Positions 27,638 through 36,277 of a stretch of 64,000 nucleotides of DNA are shown piece after piece. The stretch spans positions 62,001 through 126,000 of the forward strand of contig WLIV01000005.1 of NCBI GenBank assembly GCA_009702045.1. Reading direction: 5' to 3'. The notes beneath the pieces are model-generated. The model was not told the DNA's origin. It saw only the letters and a list, made by a program, of their open reading frames with translations, and ran no database searches. The DNA comes from Actinomycetota bacterium (GTDB lineage: Bacteria; Actinomycetota; Acidimicrobiia; Acidimicrobiales; Ilumatobacteraceae). Made by a program: the position numbers and the translations under genes. How positions within the stretch are numbered: the stretch's first letter is position 1; the number at the start of each line of letters is the position of its first letter.

Positions 27638-28824
27638 GCAGCATGATCGACAACGAATCGGTCGACACCGTGATCGTCGACGACATCGTCCGTCAGCGGC
27701 GCGGCCGCGGTGGTCGCCTGTACCACGGCGAGACTGCAGTCGACTTCTACGGCCGCCGTTGGTGGGGTCTGGGAATCTCCGGTCTGTTGTTGGTGATCAG
27801 CCTCGGCTCGATCATCTTCAGCGGCCTCAACCTCAGCCTCGACTTCAAGGGCGGCGTGTCCTGGGAAGTGCCGTCCAAGGATCTCACCGAAGCCGATGCT
27901 CGCGCGGTGCTTGCCGACAACGGCATCGACGGCGCCACCGCCAAGGTGCAGGTGCTGACGAACGCTGATACCGGGCTGCGCACACTTGAGGTGCAGGTCG
28001 GCGAGCAGACCGACGCAGTGCGCCAGAAGGTGCAGCAGGCTTTCGCAACGAAGGTCGGCGCGTCGCTCGACGAGGTCAGCACCAACGCGGTCAGTTCCAC
28101 GTGGGGCAAGACCATCACCGACAAGGCTGTGCGCGCGCTCATTGTGTTCTCCGTGCTCGTAGCGGCATTCATCGCATGGCGACTCGAGTGGCGCATGGCA
28201 GGCGCGGCGATTGCCGCCATGCTGCACGACGTGTTGCTCAGCGTGGGCGTCTACTCGCTGTTGGGTTTCGAGGTGACGCCAGCAACAGTGGTGGCCTTCC
28301 TCACGATCCTGGGTTTCTCGTTGTACGACACGATCGTCGTGTTCGACAAGGTGCAGGAAAACCAACGGCGCTATAGCGGTACGCGCATTCCGTACGCCGA
28401 CGTGCTGAATGTGTCGATGAACCAAGTGCTCATGCGTTCGCTGAACACCACGCTCGCAGCCATCCTGCCGGTGGTTTCGTTGCTGGTGCTGGGCTCGGGA
28501 ATTATGGGCGCCGTGAGCCTGCGGCATTTCGCGTTGGCGCTGCTGGTCGGTCTGGTCACCGGCGCGTACTCTTCGATCTTCATCGCCTCCCCGTTGGTTG
28601 CGATCGCCAAGGAGCACGAGCCGCGCTACAAGTCGCTGCGCGGCCGTCATGCTTCTGGCGCTGAACTCGAGCGCCTGGTGCACGGAGCGATGCCATCCGG
28701 TCGTCGTGAGGGCCGCCAGAAGGTGGCCGAATCGGGCGACTCGATCGCGGTGTCGGCGGTGCTCACGGCCGAGGAAGTGTTGTCGCACGCGCCGCGCCCG
28801 CGGAAGAAGAAGCGCCGCACCTGA
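27634..28824 (+). CDS. secF: Protein translocase subunit SecF
   Basis: About 396 residues. An N-terminal cytoplasmic stretch leads to the first span and LSLDFKGGVSWEV, the family signature. A periplasmic domain and five more helices follow, with RMAGAAIAAMLHDVLLSVGVYSLLGFEVTPATVVAFLTILGFSLYDTIVVFDKVQEN and LNTTLAAILPVVSLLVLG. A basic C-terminal tail (PRPRKKKRRT) should be cytoplasmic. GTG 27634 is preferred because GGAGG at 27623-27627 is six bases upstream and it overlaps the secD stop; ATG 27643 is the alternative. Confidence 0.95.
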   Translation: MSSMIDNESVDTVIVDDIVRQRRGRGGRLYHGETAVDFYGRRWWGLGISGLLLVISLGSIIFSGLNLSLDFKGGVSWEVPSKDLTEADARAVLADNGIDGATAKVQVLTNADTGLRTLEVQVGEQTDAVRQKVQQAFATKVGASLDEVSTNAVSSTWGKTITDKAVRALIVFSVLVAAFIAWRLEWRMAGAAIAAMLHDVLLSVGVYSLLGFEVTPATVVAFLTILGFSLYDTIVVFDKVQENQRRYSGTRIPYADVLNVSMNQVLMRSLNTTLAAILPVVSLLVLGSGIMGAVSLRHFALALLVGLVTGAYSSIFIASPLVAIAKEHEPRYKSLRGRHASGAELERLVHGAMPSGRREGRQKVAESGDSIAVSAVLTAEEVLSHAPRPRKKKRRT

Positions 28825-28846
28825 GCGTGAAGGTACCCTCTTGTCC

Positions 28847-29374
28847 ATGACCACCGCCGGACACTGGATGACCAAGCTGGTCAGGGAGATTCCCGACTAC
28901 CCGAAGCCGGGTGTCACCTTCCGCGACATCACACCTCTCCTCGGCGACGCCGACGGTTTCGCCCGCTCGGTCGACGAGTTGGTGCATCGCTTCAGCGGAA
29001 TCAAGGTCGATCGGGTGCTGGGCATGGAAGCCCGTGGGTTCATCCTCGCGGCCCCGGTTGCGTATCGCCTCCATGCCGGGTTCATTCCGGTGCGTAAGGC
29101 CGGCAAGCTGCCGTGGGCCGTGGTGCGCGAGGAATACTCGCTCGAGTACGGCACGGACAAACTCGAGATCCACCGTGACGCCATCCACCCGGGTGAGCAG
29201 ATCTTGATCATCGACGATGTCCTGGCAACCGGTGGGACCGCCGAGGCCACTGCCCGTCTGGTGCAGGCGCTCGGTGGCGAGATCGTAGGTCTCGGGTTCC
29301 TACTCGAGCTCGACGGGCTCGGCGGCCGTGAACGGCTGCAGGGTCACCTGGTCGAGAGCCTGGTTCACTACTGA
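28847..29374 (+). CDS. apt: Adenine phosphoribosyltransferase
   Basis: About 175 residues. LVREIPDYPKPGVTFRDITPLL, RVLGMEARGFILAAPVAY, FIPVRKAGKLPWAVVREEYSLEYGTDKLEIH and the PRPP-binding ILIIDDVLATGGTAEAT are all present, as is the terminal GRERLQG. It salvages adenine to AMP using PRPP. ATG 28847 is used; ATG 28868 would also retain the whole conserved region. Its position between secF and rel is conserved in actinobacteria, and its stop overlaps the rel ATG by one base. Confidence 0.96.
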   Translation: MTTAGHWMTKLVREIPDYPKPGVTFRDITPLLGDADGFARSVDELVHRFSGIKVDRVLGMEARGFILAAPVAYRLHAGFIPVRKAGKLPWAVVREEYSLEYGTDKLEIHRDAIHPGEQILIIDDVLATGGTAEATARLVQALGGEIVGLGFLLELDGLGGRERLQGHLVESLVHY

Positions 29375-31587
29375 TGGCTGCGGTCGATCGTGTTCTGCCG
29401 TGGCGTCGCCACCAGAACGCGACGGCCGAGGAACTGACGCCTCTGCTGCACGCCTACAAGCGGCGGCATCCGAAGGCGTCAACGACGTTGATCAACCGCG
29501 CCTATGAGACAGCGCGTGAAGCGCACCGGCATCAGCTGCGCAGCAGTGGCGAGAGCTACATCAACCACCCGTTGGCAGTGGCGATGATCGTTGCCGACCT
29601 TGGCCTCGACGAGATCTCGTTGGCCGCTGCATTGCTACACGACGCGGTCGAGGACACCGAGATCACGCTTGCGGATGTTGAGGCGCATTTTGGTGCTGAG
29701 GTTGCGCAGATCGTCGACGGTGTCACCAAACTCGAGCGCATCCAGTTCGACTCGAAGGAGGCCCAGCAGGCCGCCACGATGCGCAAGATGCTGGTGGCGA
29801 TGGCTCGTGACCTGCGCGTGCTGATCATCAAGCTCGCCGATCGGCTGCACAACATGCGCACGATCGCCGCAATGCCCAGCGAGAAGCAACAACGCATCGC
29901 CCATGAGACGCTGGAGATCTACGCCCCGCTGGCGCACCGTCTGGGCATGCAGGAACTGAAGCAGCAGCTCGAGGACCTCTCATTCGCCTCGCTGTATCCG
30001 AAGCGGTTCGCCGAACTCGATCATCTCGTGGCGACCCGGTCGCCCGAACGCGAGGTGTACCTGGCCAAGTCGATCGCCGAGGTGAAGGGCCGGCTCCAGG
30101 AGCTGAACATCGTCGCCGACGTCACCGGTCGCCCCAAGCACCTCTGGAGCATCTACGAAAAGATGGTGCAGAAGGGTCGCGAGTTCGACGACATCTTCGA
30201 TCTCATCGCTGTTCGCGTCATCGTCGATTCAGTGAAGGATTGCTACGCCGCGTTGGGGTGTATCCACGGTCGGTACAAACCGGTGGTGGGCCGCTTCAAG
30301 GACTACATCGCGATGCCCAAGTTCAACCTGTACCAGAGCTTGCACACAACGGTCATCGGCCCCGGTGGCAAGGTGATCGAGATGCAGATTCGCACGCGAG
30401 AGATGCACCAGCGTGCCGAGTGGGGTGTTGCCGCGCATTGGGCGTACAAGGACGAGAACGCTGCCTCGGACATCGACTGGCTGAATCGGATCATCGACTG
30501 GCAGGCGGAGATCAGTGATCCGGCGGCCTTCATGGAGAACCTGAAGACCGATCTCGAACAGGACGAGGTGTTCGTTTTTACCCCCAAGGGCAAAGTAGTG
30601 ACGCTGCCCGTGGGCGCCACCACCATCGACTTCGCGTATGCCGTGCACACCGAGGTGGGGCACAAGTGCATCGGTTCCAAGGTGAATGGTCGTCTGGTGC
30701 CGCTGCAGCAGCAGCTGAAGAGTGGCGACACCTGCGAAATCTTCACCTCCAAGGTGGAGTCGGCCGGCCCGTCTCGCGACTGGCTGCAGTTTGTCGAATC
30801 GCCCAGAGCGCGCAACAAGATCAAACAGTGGTTCTCGCGCGAGCGACGCGAGGACAACATTGAGTCTGGCCGTGAGGAGCTCACCAAGGAGTTCCGCCGC
30901 GAGGCCTTGCCGATCCAGCGCATCTGGCAGCACGAGGCGTTCCTCGCAGAGATCGAGGATCACTCGTATGCCGACCTCGACTCGCTGCTCGCGGCGATCG
31001 GTGAGGGCCACGTGTCCGCCCGCTCGATCGCTCAGAAAGTGGCTCGTCGCCTCCAGTCCGACGACAACGAAGAACTTCCCGCTTCTGTACTTCCTCACCG
31101 CGGTCCGAAGCGCCCCCACAATGCGGCCGGTGTGCATGTCGAGGGCCTCGACGACGTGCTGGTGCGTTTGTCGCGATGCTGCACGCCGGTACCGGGCGAC
31201 GACATCGTCGGCTTCGTCACGCGCGGGCGCGGCGTGTCAGTCCACCGCACCGACTGTTCCAACGCCGTCAGTCTGATGAGCGAGCAAGCAGCACGACTGC
31301 TCGACGTCGAGTGGGATCACGAGCAAGGTAGAACGCTCTTCCGTGCAGGCGTCGAGGTTGTCGCTCTCGACCGTTCGAAGTTGTTGCGGGATGTCGCCAA
31401 CTCGCTGAGTGAGCAGCACGTCAACATCGTGGCGTGCAGTACCCACACCGGCTCCGACCGGGTGGCCAAGATGCGGTTCGAATTCGAGATGGGCGACCCC
31501 TCGCATCTGGAGAGTGTGTTGCGCGTGATCAAGCAGATCGACTCGGTGTACGACGCCTACCGCCTGGTGCCCGGTAAGGGCGGCTGA
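29374..31587 (+). CDS. rel: Bifunctional (p)ppGpp synthetase/hydrolase Rel
   Basis: 737 residues, full length. The HD hydrolase domain (SYINHPLAVAMIVADLGLDEISLAAALLHDAVEDTE, IIKLADRLHNMRTI) is intact. The synthetase domain (DLIAVRVIVDSVKDCYAALGCIHGRYKPVVGRFKDYIAMPKFNLYQSLHTTVIG) follows, then a TGS domain (VFVFTPKGKVVTLPVGATTIDFAYAVHTEVGHKCIGSKVNG) and a zinc-finger/ACT C-terminus (RCCTPVPGDDIVGFVTRGRGVSVHRTDC). Both activities are expected, so this is likely the only long RSH protein. It is coupled to apt. Confidence 0.97.
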   Translation: MAAVDRVLPWRRHQNATAEELTPLLHAYKRRHPKASTTLINRAYETAREAHRHQLRSSGESYINHPLAVAMIVADLGLDEISLAAALLHDAVEDTEITLADVEAHFGAEVAQIVDGVTKLERIQFDSKEAQQAATMRKMLVAMARDLRVLIIKLADRLHNMRTIAAMPSEKQQRIAHETLEIYAPLAHRLGMQELKQQLEDLSFASLYPKRFAELDHLVATRSPEREVYLAKSIAEVKGRLQELNIVADVTGRPKHLWSIYEKMVQKGREFDDIFDLIAVRVIVDSVKDCYAALGCIHGRYKPVVGRFKDYIAMPKFNLYQSLHTTVIGPGGKVIEMQIRTREMHQRAEWGVAAHWAYKDENAASDIDWLNRIIDWQAEISDPAAFMENLKTDLEQDEVFVFTPKGKVVTLPVGATTIDFAYAVHTEVGHKCIGSKVNGRLVPLQQQLKSGDTCEIFTSKVESAGPSRDWLQFVESPRARNKIKQWFSRERREDNIESGREELTKEFRREALPIQRIWQHEAFLAEIEDHSYADLDSLLAAIGEGHVSARSIAQKVARRLQSDDNEELPASVLPHRGPKRPHNAAGVHVEGLDDVLVRLSRCCTPVPGDDIVGFVTRGRGVSVHRTDCSNAVSLMSEQAARLLDVEWDHEQGRTLFRAGVEVVALDRSKLLRDVANSLSEQHVNIVACSTHTGSDRVAKMRFEFEMGDPSHLESVLRVIKQIDSVYDAYRLVPGKGG

Positions 31588-31633
31588 AAACGTTCCCTGA
31601 GCCGGCGACTTGGCGCCGGTAGCCTTGAGTCCC

Positions 31634-32905
31634 GTGCCCGAGTTCCAGACCAGCCCCGGGATGCGCGACATCCTTCCCCCCGAATCCGCCCGCTGGCGGA
31701 AGTTCGTGGATGTGTTCGCGCAGGTGGTCGAGGGCGCCGGGTACGGCCAGGTGATCTCGCCACTGCTCGAAGACCTCGGCGTCTTCCAACGCATCGGCGA
31801 TGCCACGGACGTGGTCACCAAGGAGATGTACGACTTCGTCGACAAGGGCGGTCGACACATCGCGTTGCGGCCTGAACTGACAGCGTCCATCTGCCGTGCG
31901 TTCGTGCAACACCGCCCGCTCACGCCCTGGAAGATCTGGTACACCGGCTCGCAGTTCCGCTACGAAAAGCCTCAGCGTGGCCGTTACCGGCAGTTCGACC
32001 AGGTGGGCATCGAGGTGCTCGGTGCCGACGACCCGAACCTCGACGTCGAGATCATCGCGCTCGGCTGGGAGTTCTTCCGCTCGCTCGGTCTGCAGCAGGT
32101 GAAGCTGCTGTTGAACTCCCTCGGCGAACCGGCCGACCGCGCCGCCTATGTCGAGGCGTTGAAGGCCTACTTCGAGGCCAACCTCGAAGCGCTCAGCGAC
32201 GAGAGCAAGGTCACGCTGCAGAAGAACCCGTTGCGAGTGCTCGACTCCAAGCGCCCGCAGGATGCCGCGCTGGTGGCGGGCGCTCCGAAGATCGCCGACT
32301 TCTACAGCGAGGGTGCCGCTGCGCACTTCGCAGCGGTGCAGGCCGGTCTCACCTCACTCGGCATTCCGTTCACGGTGGAGTCCAAGCTCGTGCGTGGGCT
32401 CGACTACTACCGCCACACCACATTCGAGTACCAGGGCCTCACGCTCGACTCGGCGCAGAACGCGTTGGGTGGTGGCGGCCGCTACGACGGACTCGTCGAA
32501 TCGCTCGGTGGGCCGGCGACCCCCGGAGTTGGCTTCGCACTTGGTCTCGATCGCACGCTCTTAGCCTGCGACGACGAGAGCGTGTTCGCCCCGCCGGCCA
32601 CTGAGGTGGCTGTGTTCGTGGTGGACACCACCGATGGCAGTGAGGCGATGGCCATCACCAACGCCCTGCGCGCCGTCGGCGTCAGCGCCGATCGCGCCTA
32701 CGAGAACCGCAGCATGAAGAGCCAGATGAAGGCCGCCGACCGCAGCGGGGCGACGTACGCCGTCATCATCGGCAGCAACGAAGTCGACGCCGGCACCGCA
32801 GTCGTGCGTCCACTGCGCGCAGAGCGCACCCCCGACGGTGAGGGCACTCAGATCACCGTGCCCCGCACCGAACTCATCGACCACCTGAGGAAAGCCATCT
32901 CATGA
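31634..32905 (+). CDS. hisS: Histidyl-tRNA synthetase
   Basis: About 423 residues, class II. TSPGMRDILPPESARWRKFVDVF starts the protein. Motif 2 is WYTGSQFRYEKPQRGRYRQFDQVGIEVLG. The histidine-binding loops are LVRGLDYYRHTTFEY and GGGGRYDGLVESLGGPATPGVGFALGLDR, and the anticodon-binding domain begins near AVFVVDTTDGSEA. GTG 31634 is the likely start; the frame upstream is open but not conserved. A small CCGGCG/CGCCGG hairpin at 31602-31618 lies between rel and hisS. The stop overlaps the aspS ATG. Confidence 0.95.
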   Translation: MPEFQTSPGMRDILPPESARWRKFVDVFAQVVEGAGYGQVISPLLEDLGVFQRIGDATDVVTKEMYDFVDKGGRHIALRPELTASICRAFVQHRPLTPWKIWYTGSQFRYEKPQRGRYRQFDQVGIEVLGADDPNLDVEIIALGWEFFRSLGLQQVKLLLNSLGEPADRAAYVEALKAYFEANLEALSDESKVTLQKNPLRVLDSKRPQDAALVAGAPKIADFYSEGAAAHFAAVQAGLTSLGIPFTVESKLVRGLDYYRHTTFEYQGLTLDSAQNALGGGGRYDGLVESLGGPATPGVGFALGLDRTLLACDDESVFAPPATEVAVFVVDTTDGSEAMAITNALRAVGVSADRAYENRSMKSQMKAADRSGATYAVIIGSNEVDAGTAVVRPLRAERTPDGEGTQITVPRTELIDHLRKAIS

Positions 32906-34644
32906 GCTCCACTTCCATGCGTACCCACCAGTGCGGCGAACTGCGCCCCGAGCACATCGGCCAGCGCGTCGTGCTCACCGGCTGGGTGGCCACCCGCCGC
33001 GAACACGGCGAGAAGCTGGCCTTCGTCGACCTCCGCGATCACAGCGGCATCACGCAGTGCGTCGTCCGCAACGATGTCGACGTTCGTTCCGAGTACGTGA
33101 TTCGCGTCTCCGGTGTCGTCGCTGCCCGGCCCGCCGAGAACCTGAACGACCGCATCGCCACGGGCGGCGTCGAGATCCAGGAGTGCGAGGTCGAGGTACT
33201 CAACGCCGCCGAGCCGCCGCCGTTCCCGGTGAACGAGCGCGCTGATCAGGTGGCCGAGAACACCCGCCTGCAGCACCGTTACATCGACATCCGTCGCGAG
33301 CGCATGCAGCGCAACCTGCGCCTGCGGTCGCGTGTGAACTCGGCGATCCGCCTGGCGATGGAAGGCCAGGGCTTCGTCGAGGTCGAGACGCCGATGCTGG
33401 TGCCCAGCACGCCCGAAGGTGCCCGCGAGTTCATCGTTCCCAGCCGCCAGCAGCCTGGCTCGTTCTACGCCCTGCCGCAGAGCCCGCAGCTGTTCAAGCA
33501 ACTGCTGATGGTCGCCGGTATCGACCGCTACTACCAGTTGGCTCGTTGTCTGCGCGACGAAGACCTTCGTGCCGACCGCCAGTACGAGTTCATGCAGCTC
33601 GACGCAGAGATGAGCTTCGTCAACCAGGACGATGTGCACACTGCGATCGGCGCCGCCGTGCTGGCCGCCGCCCGCGCTGCTGGGCAGGAGCCGGGCGAGA
33701 TCATCAAGATCACGTGGCACGAGGCGATGAACCGCTTCGGCAGCGACAAACCCGACATGCGCTTCGGCATGGAACTCACCGAGCTCACCGACGTGTTCGC
33801 CACCACGGAGTTCAAGGCGTTCGCTGGCGCGAAGTGCATCAAGGGAATCAACGCGTCGGGCAAGGCGGAGGAGTTCGGCCGCAACAAGCTCGACCACATG
33901 ACCGATCGTGCCAAGCAGATGGGCGCCAAGGGCCTCGTGTGGTTGAAGGTCGCCGCTGACGGCGCGTTCGAATCGCCCGTAGCCAAATTCATCAGCGACG
34001 CTGAGCGCGCGGCGCTCACGAGCCGTCTCGACGCCAAGCCTGGCGACCTGATCCTGATCGTCGCCGACGAGTGGACCACCACGTGCGAAGTGCTCGGCAC
34101 GTTGCGCAACGACCTCGGTCGTCCGCCGGTGTTTGAGGGCCCGTATCGCTACCTGTGGGTCGTCGACTTCCCGATGTTCATCGGCGTCGACGATGTCAGC
34201 GGTCGTCCGAAGCCGGGTCACCACCCGTTCACACAGCCGCACCCCGACGATGTGCACCTGCTGGAAACAGACCCGATGAGCGTCCGCAGCCAGGCCTACG
34301 ACCTCGTGCTCAACGGTTGGGAGTTGGGCTCCGGCTCGATTCGAATCCACCAGCCCGAGCTGCAGGCGCGCATCTTCTCGCTGCTCGGAATCAGCGATGA
34401 AGAGGCCCAGAAGAAGTTCGGCTTCTTCCTCAACCCATTCAAGTTCGGCGCCCCTCCGCACGGCGGTTTCGCCTTTGGCATCGACCGACTCGTGGCAATC
34501 CTGGCTGGCGAGGAGAACATCCGTGAGGTCATCGCCTTCCCGAAGACCCAATCCGGTCTCGACCCGATGACCAACGCTCCCACGCCGGTCAGTCAGAAGC
34601 AGCTCGACGAGCTCGGTATCCGCGTTCTTCCGCCCAAGTCCTGA
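32902..34644 (+). CDS. aspS: Aspartyl-tRNA synthetase
   Basis: 580 residues of the bacterial type with a GAD insertion. The OB-fold anticodon domain includes LTGWVATRREHGEKLAFVDLRDHSGITQCVV. LRSRVNSAIRLAMEGQGFVEVETPMLVPSTPEGAREFIVP, SPQLFKQLLMVAGIDRYYQLARCLRDEDLRADRQYEFMQLDAEMSF and GGFAFGIDRLVAILAGEENIREVIAFPKT are the class II motifs. Motif 2 reads RQYEFMQLD where RQPEFTQ(L/I)D is usual. Whether it also charges tRNA-Asn cannot be decided here. It forms an operon with hisS. Confidence 0.96.
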   Translation: MSSTSMRTHQCGELRPEHIGQRVVLTGWVATRREHGEKLAFVDLRDHSGITQCVVRNDVDVRSEYVIRVSGVVAARPAENLNDRIATGGVEIQECEVEVLNAAEPPPFPVNERADQVAENTRLQHRYIDIRRERMQRNLRLRSRVNSAIRLAMEGQGFVEVETPMLVPSTPEGAREFIVPSRQQPGSFYALPQSPQLFKQLLMVAGIDRYYQLARCLRDEDLRADRQYEFMQLDAEMSFVNQDDVHTAIGAAVLAAARAAGQEPGEIIKITWHEAMNRFGSDKPDMRFGMELTELTDVFATTEFKAFAGAKCIKGINASGKAEEFGRNKLDHMTDRAKQMGAKGLVWLKVAADGAFESPVAKFISDAERAALTSRLDAKPGDLILIVADEWTTTCEVLGTLRNDLGRPPVFEGPYRYLWVVDFPMFIGVDDVSGRPKPGHHPFTQPHPDDVHLLETDPMSVRSQAYDLVLNGWELGSGSIRIHQPELQARIFSLLGISDEEAQKKFGFFLNPFKFGAPPHGGFAFGIDRLVAILAGEENIREVIAFPKTQSGLDPMTNAPTPVSQKQLDELGIRVLPPKS

Positions 34645-34712
34645 CGCCTCCCGCGTCCATATCGGTGTCGGCCCCACCGCCGCCCCCACCGCTTCCCCCA
34701 CCATCCCACCTC

Positions 34713-34755
34713 GTTTGAAGGCGTAACCGCACGTTGTGCGGTTACGGCTGCAAAC
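34713..34755. repeat. 43-base palindromic element, copy C
   Basis: Left arm as in copy B, loop GTT, right arm paired at 18 of 20 positions. It ends 23 bases before the start of the AbiEi-like gene. The 50 bases before it are extremely C-rich, the mirror image of the G-rich stretches that follow other copies. Confidence 0.93.
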
Positions 34756-34778
34756 GCTGCATGGAAAAGGGAGGCGCG

Positions 34779-35669
34779 ATGCGTCCCGAACAATGGGCTG
34801 AGCGTCATGACGGGTTGATTCCTACCGCGATCGCTCGGCGAGCAGGTTTGAGCCAGGACCAAGTGGACCACCGCCGGAAGAGCGGGCGGTACAGAAAGGT
34901 GTTTCGTGGCGTGTCGGCGGTGACCGGCTCGCCGCCCACCTGGCGCCAAGCGGTACGCGCTGTGTCCCTGGCTGCCGGACAGGAGGTGTGGCTGTCGCAT
35001 CTGACCGCCGGTCGTGTGCTCGGCGCGCAGCTGTTCGATGACGGAGTCATCCATGTCATCTCCGATCTCGGCCACCCCGTCGACATTCCGGGGGTCCGAT
35101 CTCATCGATCGGGAACGCTGGAACCGGGGGACACCACGACCCGCGATGGCATGCAGTGCACGTCGACGTTGCGGACCGTGCTCGACCTCAGCGCGACGCT
35201 GACGGTGAAGGCGCTCGGTGAACTGGTGGACCACTTCCTCCGAACGAAGCAGCTGCAACTCGAGGATCTGCGGGAACGAGTGGGGCGCACGCGGCCGGCT
35301 CCTGGCCGCTCGGTCAAGGCTCTTCGTATGGTGCTTGCTCAGCGAATCCCCGGATACGACCCCGGTGAGAGTCCGTTGGAGGCGCGAATCGCTCGGATCA
35401 TCGACCGGGCGGGGCTGCCACGGCCCAAGCAACAGCACCGTGTGCAGTATGACGGTCTGCGGTATCGCATCGACTTCTCCTGGCCGGATCGCAAGCTGTA
35501 CCTCGAGGGGAACAGCTTCGGCTTTCATCGACTGTCGAGCGACCTCGACAAGGACGCGGCCCGTCAGAACGAACTGGTGCTCGATGGCTGGACGCCGATC
35601 GAACTCACCTGGAAGATGTCCGATGCCACGATCGAGCGCACCCTTCGTCGCTTCCTCGCCAGGGTCTGA
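34779..35669 (+). CDS. AbiEi-like antitoxin-domain / DUF559-type nuclease-like protein
   Basis: About 296 residues. The N-terminal part (RPEQWAERHDGLIPTAIARRAGLSQDQVDHRRKSGRYRKVFRGVSAV, then TGSPPTWRQAVRAVSLAAGQEVWLSHLTAGRVLG) matches the AbiEi winged-helix region of type IV toxin-antitoxin proteins. The C-terminal part (YRIDFSWPDRKLYLEGNSFGFH, then RQNELVLDGWTPIELTW) has the spacing of Vsr/DUF559 nuclease-like domains, with D and E in the active-site positions. No partner toxin gene is next to it, so a solitary role is likely. ATG 34779 has GGGAGG at normal distance. Palindrome copy C precedes it and copies D and E follow; its last codon and stop lie within copy D. Confidence 0.75.
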   Translation: MRPEQWAERHDGLIPTAIARRAGLSQDQVDHRRKSGRYRKVFRGVSAVTGSPPTWRQAVRAVSLAAGQEVWLSHLTAGRVLGAQLFDDGVIHVISDLGHPVDIPGVRSHRSGTLEPGDTTTRDGMQCTSTLRTVLDLSATLTVKALGELVDHFLRTKQLQLEDLRERVGRTRPAPGRSVKALRMVLAQRIPGYDPGESPLEARIARIIDRAGLPRPKQQHRVQYDGLRYRIDFSWPDRKLYLEGNSFGFHRLSSDLDKDAARQNELVLDGWTPIELTWKMSDATIERTLRRFLARV

Positions 35670-35706
35670 AGGCGAAACCGCACATGGTGCGGCCACGCCT
35701 TCAAAC
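35664..35706. repeat. 43-base palindromic element, copy D
   Basis: GTCTGAAGGCGAAACCGCAC, loop ATG, and a right arm ending CTTCAAAC, paired at 16 of 20 positions. The stop codon TGA (35667-35669) of the AbiEi-like gene is the TGA of the repeat's own TTTGAAG block (TCTGAAG here). Copy E follows after 19 bases. Confidence 0.88.
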
Positions 35707-35725
35707 GCTGCCTCGGCCCAGTTGC

Positions 35726-35768
35726 GTTTGAAGGGGAAACCGCTCATGGTGCGGCCGACCCTTCAAAC
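35726..35768. repeat. 43-base palindromic element, copy E
   Basis: GTTTGAAGGGGAAACCGCTC, loop ATG, and a right arm ending CCCTTCAAAC. The outer GTTTGAAGGG/CCCTTCAAAC part is fully paired and the inner part less so. It ends 53 bases before the Nudix gene start. Copies D and E share the same loop and a CGGCC change in the right arm, so they may be a local duplication. Confidence 0.88.
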
Positions 35769-35773
35769 GCGGT

Positions 35774-35803
35774 GGGGGCGGGGGGCGGCCGGGAGGGTGG
35801 GGG
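35774..35803 (+). promoter_or_regulatory. Potential G-quadruplex tract upstream of the Nudix gene
   Basis: Five runs of three to six G separated by one to five bases run from 35774 to 35803, immediately after palindrome E and 18 bases before ATG 35822. The non-template strand and the mRNA leader would both be G-rich, so a quadruplex could affect transcription or translation of the Nudix gene. This is structure potential only. Confidence 0.5.
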
Positions 35804-35821
35804 AGCGGGTACGGTGGCGGT

Positions 35822-36277
35822 ATGCCCAGCGCGCACTTTCGAGCCGGAGTGGTGATCGTCGTGCGCCACCCGGACACTCATGAGGTGCTGGCGTTCGAGC
35901 GCCGCGACGCCCGCGGGCACTGGCAGCTGCCGCAAGGTGGGCTCCACGACGGTGAGACACCGCTGGAGGGTGCGTGGCGCGAGATGCTGGAGGAGACCGG
36001 CCTCGACGAACACGATGTGGAACTGGTGAGCGAGCACCCGGAATGGCTGGTGTACGAGTGGCCGCTGGAGGTGCAGCGCGCCAAGGGCGGGATGCACCAC
36101 CGCATCGGACAGGTGCAACGCTGGTTCACGTTCCATCCACGGTCGGCCGACCTGGCACCCACACCGGACGGAACCGAGTTCGTCGCCTGGAAGTGGGTCA
36201 CGCCCGAGTGGCTGATCGATCACGTGCCGGGTTGGCGCCGGGGCCCGTATCAGGCAGTGCTGGGGCAACACCGGTGA
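35822..36277 (+). CDS. Nudix hydrolase, RppH-like
   Basis: 151 residues. The Nudix box is complete: GGLHDGETPLEGAWREMLEETGL matches Gx5Ex7REUxEExGU. HWQLPQGGLHDGE and FVAWKWVTPEWL resemble RNA pyrophosphohydrolase RppH, which removes pyrophosphate from 5' triphosphate mRNA ends, but dinucleoside polyphosphates are also possible. ATG 35822 follows the G-rich leader. The end overlaps the rarA GTG by four bases. Confidence 0.88.
   Translation: MPSAHFRAGVVIVVRHPDTHEVLAFERRDARGHWQLPQGGLHDGETPLEGAWREMLEETGLDEHDVELVSEHPEWLVYEWPLEVQRAKGGMHHRIGQVQRWFTFHPRSADLAPTPDGTEFVAWKWVTPEWLIDHVPGWRRGPYQAVLGQHR

Noticed and set aside
27244-28875. A 543-codon open frame on the minus strand
   Set aside because: Antisense to secD and secF with His/Arg-rich composition and no homology.
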